This document shows, piece by piece, positions 11,101 through 18,222 of a stretch of 64,000 nucleotides of DNA; within the stretch, counting starts at the first letter, position 1, and every line of letters begins with the position of its first letter. A program made the translations under genes and the position numbers. This DNA comes from Bacteroidota bacterium (lineage in GTDB: Bacteria; Bacteroidota; Bacteroidia; Cytophagales; Cytophagaceae). The DNA is taken from NCBI GenBank assembly GCA_023391415.1, contig JAEWAY010000012.1:248001-312000 (forward strand), given 5' to 3'. Under the pieces are notes generated by a model. That model was given only the letters and a program-made list of their open reading frames with translations, made no database searches and was not told where the DNA came from.

Positions 11101-13593
11101 ATGAGCCTTGTTGTCAGCAATTTCAGAGAAGCGTATTTCCCGGTATTAACGAAGGCCATTGGATATAGTACCACAGATTATATCAAAAATCAAATAGGCG
11201 GCGCGCTGGTTACCCGGAAAAACATTCTGAGCAACCCGGCGGCCCCTTCCACATGGAGAGATTTCGCTCTCGATAGCGCCTCTTATATAGAGTCGGTCTT
11301 GTCCGTCTATTACGCGGAAGGCTTGTTTTCTCCTGAAGATATTGCCGGAATAGAATTTACATGCGCTTCATGTAACGCGCCCGCTGTACAAGATTCTCAG
11401 GGTGATTTTACCTTTAGTCCGGGCTTAAGTCCAGGTACGCTGAACGTTGGAGACATTCAGTTCAATGCCGGTGACGACTATCTGTGGGAAATTAACAAAT
11501 ACGCGGGCAACGCGGGCGCTGATCCAGGTTGGGATCTGATCCGCTCTTCCGGTTCGATTGTGATCGCCTCGACCCCCGCGAACCCGTTTTCTATCAGAAT
11601 AGCGTCTCTTTCTTATAGTAACACGCCAGGGCCCCTCGCTGGTTGGTATCCGGCTGTCGATACATCCTGGGTTATCGCTATAGCGCGTACGGGAATTGTC
11701 GGCTTCGATCCTTCCAGATTTGTACTGGATGTCAGTCGTTTTGTATCACATAATGAAGTATATGAAGGGCGATTCTCATTAAAACTGCATGGTACGGATA
11801 CCTTAAAGCTACATTTCACGTCTCATAAACCGGGGCCAGGAGAAAGTGGCGTGCCAGGCGCTCCTGGTGTATCAGGTGAACCTGGTAGTCCGGGTGGACC
11901 TGGTGGACCAGGAGACAGTTCAACACCTCCGGGACCTGGTGGTCCTGGAGGGCCAGGTGGAGATAACGCTCCAGGCGGCCCAGGCGGACCGGGCGGACCC
12001 GGTGGACCAGGACAACCCGGGGGACCCGGAGGACCTGGTGGTCCCGGTGGACCGGGTACAAATCCAGGTGAACCAGGCAATCCGGGTGGTCCTGGTGGCC
12101 CCGGAGGACCTGGCCTGGGTGGCCCGGTACCATGTGGAAATACGGGTGGCATAGGAACGGCGATTTGCAACACATTCTTTACCGTGACAGGATGCGCTCT
12201 GGCGGTAGGTGGCTGCGCGGAATCCCTATTCGAATCCGTCGCCCTGACTCCGGCATGGGGGGTAGTGAATTGTTCCATGGGCGCGTGGGGTTGTGGCTAT
12301 GCCATAGGCGGCCTGCTGACAAACCCGACAGCTCCTCCGGGCTGGGGGATTGGCCCCGGCGACTTAGGATGTGTACCAGGAGGTTTTAATATTTTAGGCG
12401 CGGCGACAGTCCTCAATTGCTTAGCGCAGAGAGTTATTTGCAATATGGTCGTGAAAAGCTGCGACCCGAATGACATTATCGGGCCCAAAGGATATGGAGA
12501 AGGTCGTTACGTCGCGCGGACAGAAGTTTTACCATATACAATCCGGTTTGAAAACGATCCTGTATTCGCCTCGGCTCCCGCGCAGAGGGTAGAAATACGT
12601 CAGACTCTTAGCAAAAACTTAAATCCCTTGTCGTTTAGGGTAAAGGATTTCGGATTTGGTAATTATATGTTCCAGGTTGAGGAGAATACCTCAACTTATT
12701 TTAAAACGCTGGAGCTACCGGATTCCCTTGGATACCATGTAGAGGTTACCGCCGGAATCGACGTTAAGACCAATGAAGCGTTCTGGATTTTACAAACTAT
12801 AGATCCGAAGACAGGTCTGGCTCCCGTCGATCCGATGAAAGGCTTTCTGCCTGTAAATGACAGTTCACAAATCGGCGAAGGCTTTGTGAACTATACCGTC
12901 AGGCCTGCCGGATCGTCTGAAACGGGCGATACGATCTACGCGGAAGCGGAAATCGTATTTGACATCAATGATCCGATCTTAACGCCTGAGATATTCAACA
13001 TGATCGACGCTCAGGGACCTGTATCCGAAATTCAGGAGATTGTATATATCGCGGATACGTTGTTCGAGGTAAAAGTCAATGCGCGTGACGACGAGAAAGG
13101 CAGCGGCCCTCAGTCCTACGATATTTACAGTATCGACTCGAGTGGCCGGACGACCTATATGGCAGTGAACATTCCATACAACGAATCCGTAAAACTATCA
13201 CTTGAAAAAGGAAAAAATTATTGTTTGTATTCTCAGGCGAAGGATAATGTAAACAATCCGGGCGACGCGGATAGACATGATAAAACATGCTTTACCGCGG
13301 TGAAGGACAGCGTTGTTACCGATGTCAGGCAACCAGCGATTTACTCAGAGTTTGTCGTCTATCCGAATCCTAACAATGGACATGGCTTTAGCTGGACCTT
13401 GTCCGAACTTTCTGATCGCGACCATGTTCAGATTGAAGTACTCGACATTATCGGCCGGTCAATTTATAGCAAAAACTATAGAAGAGTATCATATGGAACA
13501 GTTGAAGTAGATCAGAGACTTGAGTCTGGAACTTATCTGATTCGTTGTAAGACGAAAGACAATCAGGTGACTACACGCCTTGTGGTGGAATAG
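2872..13593 (+). CDS. Giant T9SS adhesin, main part: Kre9/KNH repeats, PPC, CARDB, collagen-like tract, type A sorting domain
   Basis: Continuation of the gene starting at 2114. The TTG at 2872 is only the first nominal start in this frame; the reading really continues from about 2762. Seen in order: thirteen more Kre9/KNH-like modules (to about 6590; 15 in all), a PPC-like domain (about 6600-6940), an Ig-like and an Fn3-like module (6950-7450), seven CARDB modules (7450-10180), a second PPC-like and a TIG-like region, a collagen-like Gly-X-Y tract (11830-12130), a Gly/Cys-rich stretch, a CDPNDIIGPKGYGE-type domain (12460-13000), and a C-terminal Por_Secre_tail starting VYPNPNNG. These families point to a secreted, surface-attached adhesive protein exported by T9SS; the ligand is unknown. 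In the present frame state it would lack its signal peptide. Confidence 0.85.
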   Translation: MRYSLNDGTSWDWVRSPKGVTANNVANTGSFEWLLPSTTPTTSALIQVYEYGKACNMDISDNTFSINNNPAITLTSPSGNEIWYINNSYTITWSASNLPTNYVDIDYSTDNGLTWTSIASGRSNNGSYSWKIDSAPSAQCLVRVSASANAAISSISAASFTIARPYISIVTPAAGEVYTGCSTIPITWEQQGLNAYLKIYYSIDGGNNWIFFTDIYSANTNTYNWVLPAAASDQFRIKLEDYYNPLVRDSSERNFTVVQTDNFMTITSPNGGETITAGTFYPVAWTITGTTGNVSLRYSLNNGATWEWIRNSSGNAANNVANTGSFEWLVPANTVSDHALVQLYQYNKSCVLDYSDQVFSINNDPVISTTYPKGGETFFIGKTYSVTWSASNLPSAYVTIEYSGDNGDTWTTLSASAYNNGSYSWKVNTLVTESALLRISARDDQSIQGVTAPFIIAQPRISIISPNGGEVLPSCSQTQVAWEQEGLHDYVKLYYSIDGGNNWIFFTDIYSANTTTYNWTIPAASDQFRIKLEDYYNPLVRDSSERNFTVKANTNRLTLLYPNGGETFSSSTIQTILWNTEGDISNVSLRYSTNGGISWEWIRNTSNSIANNIPNSGSFEWLIPANLSSEKCMIQVYEYSKGCNVEYNDELFNITNNPMITLTSHRDGEVVYFGQSGNINWAYTALPGSYVKVEYSLEGENWETIRESHYNSGSYSGWIPPAIASETARIRISSVTNPEITGVTNGFFSIRAPELTLMNPSGNNENWLTGESKNITWTSKGLSAQAPIRLEYSLDGGGTWSNMADLATNSGSYIWTIPNVPTSSNAFIKISSIAYPESRDSNKTAFTITRPVVGITVPNDGQTWYLGESRAVQWNSLGVSENVRIEFSPDNGTSWGVVAASIPNTGFYYWTIPYSLPVSDNYLLRIHDISDASNADTTDIPFTIAKPIISLVSPNGNELWYVGEKKKITWSSIGQSASPIRIELSTNEGADWQEIATTENKGFYDWIVAPPVSSTNHAMIRVSDSNDSEISDQSDRSFTIAKPVITLIAPNGGETYFIGTRRVIVWQKTGMLSPDVLIEYSTDLGGTWHTISEAAPNSGSYEWNITGVISTSISCLIKISDASDNSISAISQAPFIISKPTISVASPVGGEIWYKGQTRNIRWTSAALSSLSNVKIEISGNNGTSWNTISPGTLNNGIFNWTIPTTIESSDQYIARITSLSESSISSVSANWFSIKEPKTGDRMEDPVWITSLPFNTKDTTDNYSNRFTGEPSNDVYYKFTVPACTDSIAISTHSANFSTKLYLLNDLGQLMANSVSNGNSASINTKAILPGSSYYVVVEGTGHASGVYQLTIQSVITRPSIAVRNSATTVCLGDTIELFARNSFSREWFDGSSDQTIRLVPTDTMVYKLTGTNSRGCIYTDSVAINVIPATAPGLVSNMLPADQALNLEQPARLSWSPATHASHYDLYVWKSSDNKPATPVYANISTINLSLGTLEYEQTYYWQLHAKNSCFITQGPAQSFMLKALPDLIVDSVKTPSVIYSGQNLTVSWVVSNTGRGTTGSRTWQDAVYLSADTILNPGSDILLGYIGNLSYLAEGQSYLQTSSFSIPANIVGDYVVIVQADYRNNILESDKGNNTRFDTSAAVLNVSVPPKPDLVVTSLGAPGNVFSGNEISVVYSVKNTGNAIAQGNRNSVFKNYYDSGLSRSCVFTEQVWRDGLYISSDSVFTNGTSTYLGEIMVSPRSTAYQGLFNCSSIENWYNTPDYLSKDSVYTQTIRATIPHSYSGQYYLYLLSDFGDNVSELSNINNSERTTINVTLTPPADLVLSRIQAPASASSGERITVKWVVNNEGANAPRENSWQDRVYISSLDTFNTGEAIPVGIRTRDNGRLLMPESSYTDSLSFTLPDGISGDYYIFVHTDYRNEVFEYTYKANNLKRSAPVDISLSPYADLVVTSVKIADSVYAESDMEIEWQVLNQGQTAAVAEWIDRVYISSRPDWNPAIVQPMQSVTNSVSLKKDSSYIKKAIIKIPKLASGDYYLFVQADATNKVYEHTYENNNIAGGHWFNDSSPLIVKQSQKFSDVKVASLNAPSTVFSGAKIPLSWIVENSGPENTSADFWSDYVFLSKDSIFDRYDLQLASRNHNGVLNAGESYLLTADPVIPESYYGEAYIIVYHDYLNRIQNDTEKGDNFYKQPVEILLSPAIDLMVEDLNVPAAILAGQEIQISYRVKNQGTGATRQYPWSDQIYISNSPDLSTTSYAVGRYQRNEPLLPGQDYSASVTVKIPEYLSGNYYLVVKTDNGDRVYEHNNEHNNIKHATVTIELPKPADLIMNALHIPMNAVLGEDIAIQYSVKNVGLNPAIGNLRDIIYFSKDQGLNSASDPLFAIRDQYVTINPGDSISGDIISKVPGMREGDYYGIGVTNTLNRIPESDNSNNTIVTDSRMALSIKELVLDIPEVSSLEQNDLLYYKINVPSDKDLLLTLSSNRPNGANEVYVAYDRIPSVNDFDYLFEYPNSVNQQVLIPMTRAGNYYILARTPIFNNNLQTATILARALPFSIISSKPDTVGQGIVTTQLMGAGFRQNTLFHLTDHKNAIISTGKIKNFLNSMKVEVQWNLTSVNLGLYSIKAVNADDSETVLANALLVQAASGFMVDFNEVAPDLVRLGGKGFYTFYIQNTGNVDIPFVAAEFSMPAATVVNSFAANKKIKKRSQFTSQSGDLEDFIVTGAYKNIPVLVQDLKPGESAAMSLVVSNFREAYFPVLTKAIGYSTTDYIKNQIGGALVTRKNILSNPAAPSTWRDFALDSASYIESVLSVYYAEGLFSPEDIAGIEFTCASCNAPAVQDSQGDFTFSPGLSPGTLNVGDIQFNAGDDYLWEINKYAGNAGADPGWDLIRSSGSIVIASTPANPFSIRIASLSYSNTPGPLAGWYPAVDTSWVIAIARTGIVGFDPSRFVLDVSRFVSHNEVYEGRFSLKLHGTDTLKLHFTSHKPGPGESGVPGAPGVSGEPGSPGGPGGPGDSSTPPGPGGPGGPGGDNAPGGPGGPGGPGGPGQPGGPGGPGGPGGPGTNPGEPGNPGGPGGPGGPGLGGPVPCGNTGGIGTAICNTFFTVTGCALAVGGCAESLFESVALTPAWGVVNCSMGAWGCGYAIGGLLTNPTAPPGWGIGPGDLGCVPGGFNILGAATVLNCLAQRVICNMVVKSCDPNDIIGPKGYGEGRYVARTEVLPYTIRFENDPVFASAPAQRVEIRQTLSKNLNPLSFRVKDFGFGNYMFQVEENTSTYFKTLELPDSLGYHVEVTAGIDVKTNEAFWILQTIDPKTGLAPVDPMKGFLPVNDSSQIGEGFVNYTVRPAGSSETGDTIYAEAEIVFDINDPILTPEIFNMIDAQGPVSEIQEIVYIADTLFEVKVNARDDEKGSGPQSYDIYSIDSSGRTTYMAVNIPYNESVKLSLEKGKNYCLYSQAKDNVNNPGDADRHDKTCFTAVKDSVVTDVRQPAIYSEFVVYPNPNNGHGFSWTLSELSDRDHVQIEVLDIIGRSIYSKNYRRVSYGTVEVDQRLESGTYLIRCKTKDNQVTTRLVVE
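11830..12130 (+). repeat. Collagen-like Gly-X-Y coding tract
   Basis: About 100 residues dominated by GPG/GGP triplets (for example GGPGGPGGPGGPGQPGG) with a few interruptions such as DSSTPP and DNA. At DNA level it is a degenerate 9-bp GGTGGACCT-like repeat. Collagen-like tracts in bacteria often form trimeric stalks; here it separates the CARDB region from the C-terminal domains. Confidence 0.9.
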
Positions 13594-13612
13594 GCCTTCC
13601 GATTGTCATAAT

Positions 13613-13647
13613 AAAAAAAGCTCCGATAGTCATTGTCGGAGCTTTTT
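13613..13647. terminator. Bidirectional terminator between adhesin and carbonic anhydrase genes
   Basis: Hairpin AAAAAAGCTCCGATA / TGTCGGAGCTTTTTT with A-run on the left and T-run on the right, so it can serve both convergent transcripts (adhesin on plus, carbonic anhydrase ending at 13674 on minus). Confidence 0.88.
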
Positions 13648-13673
13648 TATTGTATATATCCTCGCCGCGATCG

Positions 13674-14312
13674 TTATTCGACGCCGTATCGGTATACGGA
13701 TTGCAAATGCGCCGGAGAATTTCTGGTTACCTTAAGATCTCTGATAAGCCCGTCGCTCAAGCCATATACCCAGCCATGAATATAAGGAAACTCTCCCTCC
13801 GCCCAATTTTCCTGAATAAAAGACACCTTCGCCAGGTTGTTTACCTGTTCAATGACATTCAACTCAACCAGCCTGTCCGAGCGTTTTTGGAGATCTTTAA
13901 TGCTATCCAGCTCTTTTTCATATTGGCGATAGACATCCTTTATATGCATCAGCCAATTGTCGAGAAAACCGAAGTTCTTATTGCTCATCGCGGCGTTTAT
14001 TCCACCACAGCCATAATGTCCGCACACGATGATATGCCTTACTTTTAATATTTTTACCGCGTAATTGACGACGCTAAGCAGGTTAGAATCTGTATGCACA
14101 ACCAGATTCGCTATATTTCTTTGTACAAATATGGATCCGGGCAACGAATTTGTAATCTCCGTAGCGGGAACACGGCTGTCGGAGCACCCTATCCATAAGT
14201 AATCAGGCGTTTGTTTTTCTGATAGTTTATCAAAAAAGTCAGGGGCGCGTTTCAGGGTATCTTTTACCCAGCGTACGTTGCCATTCAATAAATCATTTAT
14301 AGATTCTGCCAT
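13674..14312 (-). CDS. Beta-class carbonic anhydrase
   Basis: 212 residues, normal for the family. It interconverts CO2 and bicarbonate in the cytoplasm. The zinc ligands and catalytic dyad are visible: Cys43 in the CSDSR motif, with Asp45 and Arg47, then His99 and Cys102 in CGHYGCGG. The N-terminus MAESINDLLNGNVRW is the typical short helix that packs against the partner subunit. It stands downstream of the PAS-domain gene on the same strand with a 40-bp gap, but shared function is not evident. Bicarbonate supply for acetyl-CoA carboxylase is a general role only. I do not assign can versus cynT. Confidence 0.96.
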   Translation of the reverse strand: MAESINDLLNGNVRWVKDTLKRAPDFFDKLSEKQTPDYLWIGCSDSRVPATEITNSLPGSIFVQRNIANLVVHTDSNLLSVVNYAVKILKVRHIIVCGHYGCGGINAAMSNKNFGFLDNWLMHIKDVYRQYEKELDSIKDLQKRSDRLVELNVIEQVNNLAKVSFIQENWAEGEFPYIHGWVYGLSDGLIRDLKVTRNSPAHLQSVYRYGVE

Positions 14313-14352
14313 ATGTTATTAAAGTACTATTTACATATGCAATGTTAAAACA

Positions 14353-16182
14353 TTATCCGCTATTTAGGACAATCCAGAATCCATAAAGTTTTTCTTTTTT
14401 GACAATACCAGTGATGTTTCCATTAATTTCCAAATAGTTATCTATCGAGTCGCCGATTTTGAAATTAACATTCCAGAGTCTCGCGCCTCTTTCGGCAAAA
14501 GTAGCGAATACCCTCAATCGCTCGAGTTCGGGAGCCTGCCATATCCGGCTCCACTTTATCCCTTTCTCCAACGCGTTTTCTATGATAGGCGCCAGCCGGC
14601 GGGCTGCCGGGTTCACATCCGCTATCACGGCGTGGTGTGCCATAAGCTCAGCGACTGCCACCGCGTTTTTACGGAGATCAATACTTTCCAAATCCTGAAA
14701 CTCGAACCGGATGATCGCTTCAGCGCCCAATTGCCAATAGGCCTCGTAAAACATAACTTCAGAAGTTCTTCCGGAAGTTTTTTCCCGCAATTGTTCGTTC
14801 GCTTTTTCAGTTTTTTTCTTCGCCGCTCTTAAATCAATGTTGATATTTTCAATTTCCTTTTCTTGTTCGCTGACTTTCTCCACCTGCTTTTTCAGCTTAG
14901 TAATATCAATGGTATTCATGAGAATCTGAAGCACTTCTCCCCCTCTTTTTCTTTTAAAAATCATCCTCCTGGAAGAAAACCAATGGACTTTTTTATCTGA
15001 ATCAATAATTCTGTATTCTATTTCGTCATAGTCGTCCATACCAAGACTATTCAATTTTTCTCTGGCGTCTTTCAGTTGTTTACTGTCATCCTTATGGGCC
15101 ATATCTTCCAATGTTCTCATAAATCCTTTTCCCGACGAGGGCTCTTTGCCATCAAGCAACTTCTTATTCTCTATATTGGAATAAACCAATTTGTCCTCTT
15201 GCAGGTCAACTATATTGATATAGGTCGGAGAGTATTTCAAAATGCGGCGTAAACGTTTCCTTTCACGCTTTATATGATACATAATCTTGGCTTTGTGTAT
15301 CTTGTATGTATATTGAATTTCAGCCTTCACTCCCAGTAAGCCCATCGTCAGAGCAAAAGAAAAAGTAGTAAGAATCGCCTTTCCAAACTCTTTGGAATAA
15401 TATCCCCTTTTTTCCCCGATAGTTTCAAACCAACCTAATAAGAGAGGGGCCAGGAGCGCGAAAAACCGGATTAATATGACTTTGGTGGGATTGGAGCCGA
15501 TCAATAAGCGCATAGACCCCCTGTATGGACGTAAAAACAAGATGGCCGTAGAAAGAAAAAATGAAGAGATTGCCGCCAGCAAAGACATGGGCAGCGCCTC
15601 CCCGCGCTTCCCATACATGATTTCAATCTGAAAAACATAACCGTACACATTGACCATCGCCAGCAATATCATGATATAGCTCAGTACCTGGGAATATTTT
15701 ATCAGATAGGTCGCCTGGGTATCTATCAAAAGGACCGCGAGGGACAATAGCGCGAAAATGACAAGAATATATGGAAAACGCTGACTCCACAAGCTGTCAT
15801 TGGCTTCGCCGTAACGTAACCATTCGTAATCCCCAAACAAAAAAGCGTCAATCGAAAAACTCCAGTTAAAAATAAACGCGAGGGCTTTCACTATAGTGAC
15901 CGCCATGACTACTCCGGCCAGACTCAAGGAGAGGGAACGATTCAAAGACTGTGTATCTTCATTCCGTACAAGCCATATGGCGACACCCAAAAAGAAAAAG
16001 AGGATGGTTGACAAGGGATTGATAACGATAAGCCCCTCGGCTACTATTTTCGCGATAAGCTTCGGACTTATTATCCGCAATATAAGGTTTAGTACGGGTA
16101 TAGCGAGACCGATCAGACAAAACACCTTCCCGAACCGAATTAAGACATTGGACGTATCTTTATTATCCAAAACATGAGGCAT
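14353..16182 (-). CDS. Eight-TM membrane protein with PAS domains, coiled coil and no output domain
   Basis: 609 residues. Seen: about eight hydrophobic segments (residues 13-290), a PAS domain (about 305-440: ILKYSPTYINIVDLQ, EYRIIDSDKKVHWFSSRR, NTIDITKLKK), a charged coiled coil (about 440-485) and a second PAS-like region at the C-terminus ending FWIVLNSG. PAS domains usually sense ligands or redox state and pass a signal on, but there is no HisKA, HATPase, GGDEF, EAL or HTH domain after the coiled coil, where a kinase would normally be. It may work by binding a partner, or be a truncated kinase; the second PAS looks complete, which argues against simple truncation. The partner is unknown. 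Confidence 0.7.
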   Translation of the reverse strand: MPHVLDNKDTSNVLIRFGKVFCLIGLAIPVLNLILRIISPKLIAKIVAEGLIVINPLSTILFFFLGVAIWLVRNEDTQSLNRSLSLSLAGVVMAVTIVKALAFIFNWSFSIDAFLFGDYEWLRYGEANDSLWSQRFPYILVIFALLSLAVLLIDTQATYLIKYSQVLSYIMILLAMVNVYGYVFQIEIMYGKRGEALPMSLLAAISSFFLSTAILFLRPYRGSMRLLIGSNPTKVILIRFFALLAPLLLGWFETIGEKRGYYSKEFGKAILTTFSFALTMGLLGVKAEIQYTYKIHKAKIMYHIKRERKRLRRILKYSPTYINIVDLQEDKLVYSNIENKKLLDGKEPSSGKGFMRTLEDMAHKDDSKQLKDAREKLNSLGMDDYDEIEYRIIDSDKKVHWFSSRRMIFKRKRGGEVLQILMNTIDITKLKKQVEKVSEQEKEIENINIDLRAAKKKTEKANEQLREKTSGRTSEVMFYEAYWQLGAEAIIRFEFQDLESIDLRKNAVAVAELMAHHAVIADVNPAARRLAPIIENALEKGIKWSRIWQAPELERLRVFATFAERGARLWNVNFKIGDSIDNYLEINGNITGIVKKEKLYGFWIVLNSG

Positions 16183-16308
16183 CTCAAAAAGCTCTTTGAT
16201 GATCTCCTGTCAAACCCTTTACATCAGAATTAGTTTGACGGTTTTTATACGTTCAGATATCTGAAGCCGTAAATATGAAAAACTTCCGGACAGGTCGATA
16301 AAAATTCG

Positions 16309-18168
16309 CTACCAGATTCCCAGTTTCTTGTAGACTTTCTTTTTGTCCAGCGCGTAACCAAAATTAACTCCAACCCGGACAGGTACAGATACATTGGAAA
16401 AATTAAGTTTGGCGAATTTCCCATCCAGCGTTTTATCCGCTTCATAGTGGCGGTTTACAATCCTGTATCCCACTCCGATCCCCACAAAAATATCGAAGGA
16501 GTATCCAAAATTGTGCGCGTCGCGCATCAGGCGGTTTCCTATTAAGAAGCTATACTCATACAGTTGCTCAGCCGCGCCAAGCTCTTTTATTTCATGATTG
16601 GCGGTCACACTATCGATATATACCACCTGATGGCGGATATGTGAATATCTGACCTCGTGGCCGAAATAATACATGCCTTTGTCCTGATCCGGCTGGTAGA
16701 ACTTCTGACGGAGATATACAGAAAAGCCTTTTCGAAGATCTTCGTTTATATAGGGTTGTCTGAAAAATGGATTCCGGATCCAGGTCGCGTTGATCTCATA
16801 CCCCAGACGTTCCTGCAAGTAATATTCGACACTAAGAGGCAAAGAGCCAAACAGAGGGGACAAAGGACTGGTACTAGGTATAATTCCTCTGAATTCATTG
16901 ATTTTTTTTGTAAAATACCGGGATTTCTTTTTAGGAATTCTGATTTCCGGTTTCTTGTATGGCAAAAGCGAATCCGTTCGAAGGGTATCCTTTATCTCCT
17001 CCTCCAGGGGGGCGAATACCGGCGCCTCGTCTTCATAATACGTTTTATAATATCCCGCCAACGTTCCATCTTCTCTGTACAGCTTCCATATCCCCACCTT
17101 TTTTCCGTCTTCTATCCTTCCTTCCATCTTCAACTTCCCGTCGGGATAGTAACCTGTATAGTTCCCGTCACCCATAGAAAAGTAACATTGCCCCTCAAGT
17201 TCTCCCGATTCATAATAATATTTCCACCGCCCCTGGTTCAGGTTGTTTTTGAGATAGCCTTCCACTTTAAGCTTTCCGTTCTCATAGTATTCCTTATACG
17301 CCCCTTCACCATGCTCAAAACGTCCTTCTCCTTTAAAAGAGCCGCTTCGATAATAGGATTTCCAATATCCTTCCTTCTCCCCGCCCTTCTCCTCTCCTTC
17401 CGAGCTCACGACTCCATTGTCATAATAGTATTTCCACTGTCCTACCGAGCTCCCGTTGTCATAAGCGCCCTGACTGGCCAACGCGCCGTTTTCATGGTAA
17501 TATTTCCACATGCCGGACTTTTGACCGTTTTTTTCATATCCTTCCGCTTTCAAACGCCCATTCTCATAATAATACTTCCACAACCCATTGCTTTGACCAT
17601 GCTCAATAATACCCTCGCTCTTCAATTTACCCGAGTCGTAATATTCGGAATACTTTCCCTTATCTTTCACAAAGTTCCCCTGGGCTTTGAAACTTCCATC
17701 CTCATAATAATAATTCCACAGACCATTTCTATGGTCATCCAGATATTCCCCGACCGATTTCCGAACTCCACTTTCATAATAGAAAAGCCATTTGCCGGTT
17801 TTTTTGCCGGAGGTCATCATTCCCTCCATCAGGAGGTGGCCGTTTTCATAATAAAAATACCATGGCCCTTCATTCAGATTATCCTTCAAAGGGCCTTTCA
17901 TTTTTAAAGAACCACTTTGATAAAAATATTCCCAGACTCCGCTCGCCTTATTCATCGAATAACTTCCGCGCATCCGGAGATTACCGTTTTGAAAATAGGC
18001 CGTATAGAGACTGTCTAATACAGATGGATTCCTTGTCAGAACATAGTACTCTTCCTTCAACAACTTCTGGTGACTATCATACCAGGTCTGAACTTTCGTC
18101 AATTGAGCGTAAGCTGAAAAAAAACAAGCGAAGTTGGCGCATATAAATAAAAAGATCCGAAGATTCAC
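16309..18168 (-). CDS. Secreted YwqK/MORN-variant repeat protein with C-terminal outer-membrane barrel-like domain
   Basis: 619 residues with a signal peptide (MNLRIFLFICANFACFFSAY). From about residue 40 to 390 it carries more than a dozen MORN-variant repeats of about 23 residues with the core YYExGxLxxEGxxxxGxxxGxWxYY, the PF07661-type repeat found in YwqK proteins. From about 420 on the sequence is unlike the repeats: alternating polar/aromatic strands (RLGYEINATWIR, MYYFGHEVRYSHIRH, YSFDIFVGIGVGYRIV, VRVGVNFGYAL) that look like a small outer-membrane beta barrel. YwqK families are often labelled antitoxin, but no toxin gene is adjacent. The role is unknown; I infer an envelope protein with periplasmic or surface repeats on a barrel anchor. 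Confidence 0.75.
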   Translation of the reverse strand: MNLRIFLFICANFACFFSAYAQLTKVQTWYDSHQKLLKEEYYVLTRNPSVLDSLYTAYFQNGNLRMRGSYSMNKASGVWEYFYQSGSLKMKGPLKDNLNEGPWYFYYENGHLLMEGMMTSGKKTGKWLFYYESGVRKSVGEYLDDHRNGLWNYYYEDGSFKAQGNFVKDKGKYSEYYDSGKLKSEGIIEHGQSNGLWKYYYENGRLKAEGYEKNGQKSGMWKYYHENGALASQGAYDNGSSVGQWKYYYDNGVVSSEGEEKGGEKEGYWKSYYRSGSFKGEGRFEHGEGAYKEYYENGKLKVEGYLKNNLNQGRWKYYYESGELEGQCYFSMGDGNYTGYYPDGKLKMEGRIEDGKKVGIWKLYREDGTLAGYYKTYYEDEAPVFAPLEEEIKDTLRTDSLLPYKKPEIRIPKKKSRYFTKKINEFRGIIPSTSPLSPLFGSLPLSVEYYLQERLGYEINATWIRNPFFRQPYINEDLRKGFSVYLRQKFYQPDQDKGMYYFGHEVRYSHIRHQVVYIDSVTANHEIKELGAAEQLYEYSFLIGNRLMRDAHNFGYSFDIFVGIGVGYRIVNRHYEADKTLDGKFAKLNFSNVSVPVRVGVNFGYALDKKKVYKKLGIW

Positions 18169-18191
18169 TTCTGACTAATTTTGTGTTATAA

Positions 18192-18222
18192 CGACAAAAG
18201 AAGCGAAAAATTACTTTTGTCG
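18192..18222 (-). terminator. Possible weak hairpin at the end of the tryptophan dioxygenase gene
   Basis: Nine-bp inverted repeat CGACAAAAG / CTTTTGTCG overlapping the stop of the minus-strand gene. No good U-run follows on the minus strand, so termination here is uncertain. Confidence 0.35.

Noticed and set aside
11830..12130. CRISPR array
   Set aside because: Regular 9-bp periodicity comes from Gly-X-Y codons; there are no unique spacers or constant repeat units.
11816..12278. Gly/Pro- and His/Pro-rich minus-strand frames in the collagen-like region
   Set aside because: They are shadows of the GGT/CCT-type codon repeat on the plus strand; the plus-strand frame is part of a coherent domain series.
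16657..17907. 416-codon plus-strand frame
   Set aside because: It is antisense to the MORN-variant repeats; its repetitive hydrophobic composition mirrors the real minus-strand gene.
16309..18168. Toxin-antitoxin locus because of the YwqK label
   Set aside because: No toxin gene is adjacent, and the protein is exported with a likely outer-membrane domain.
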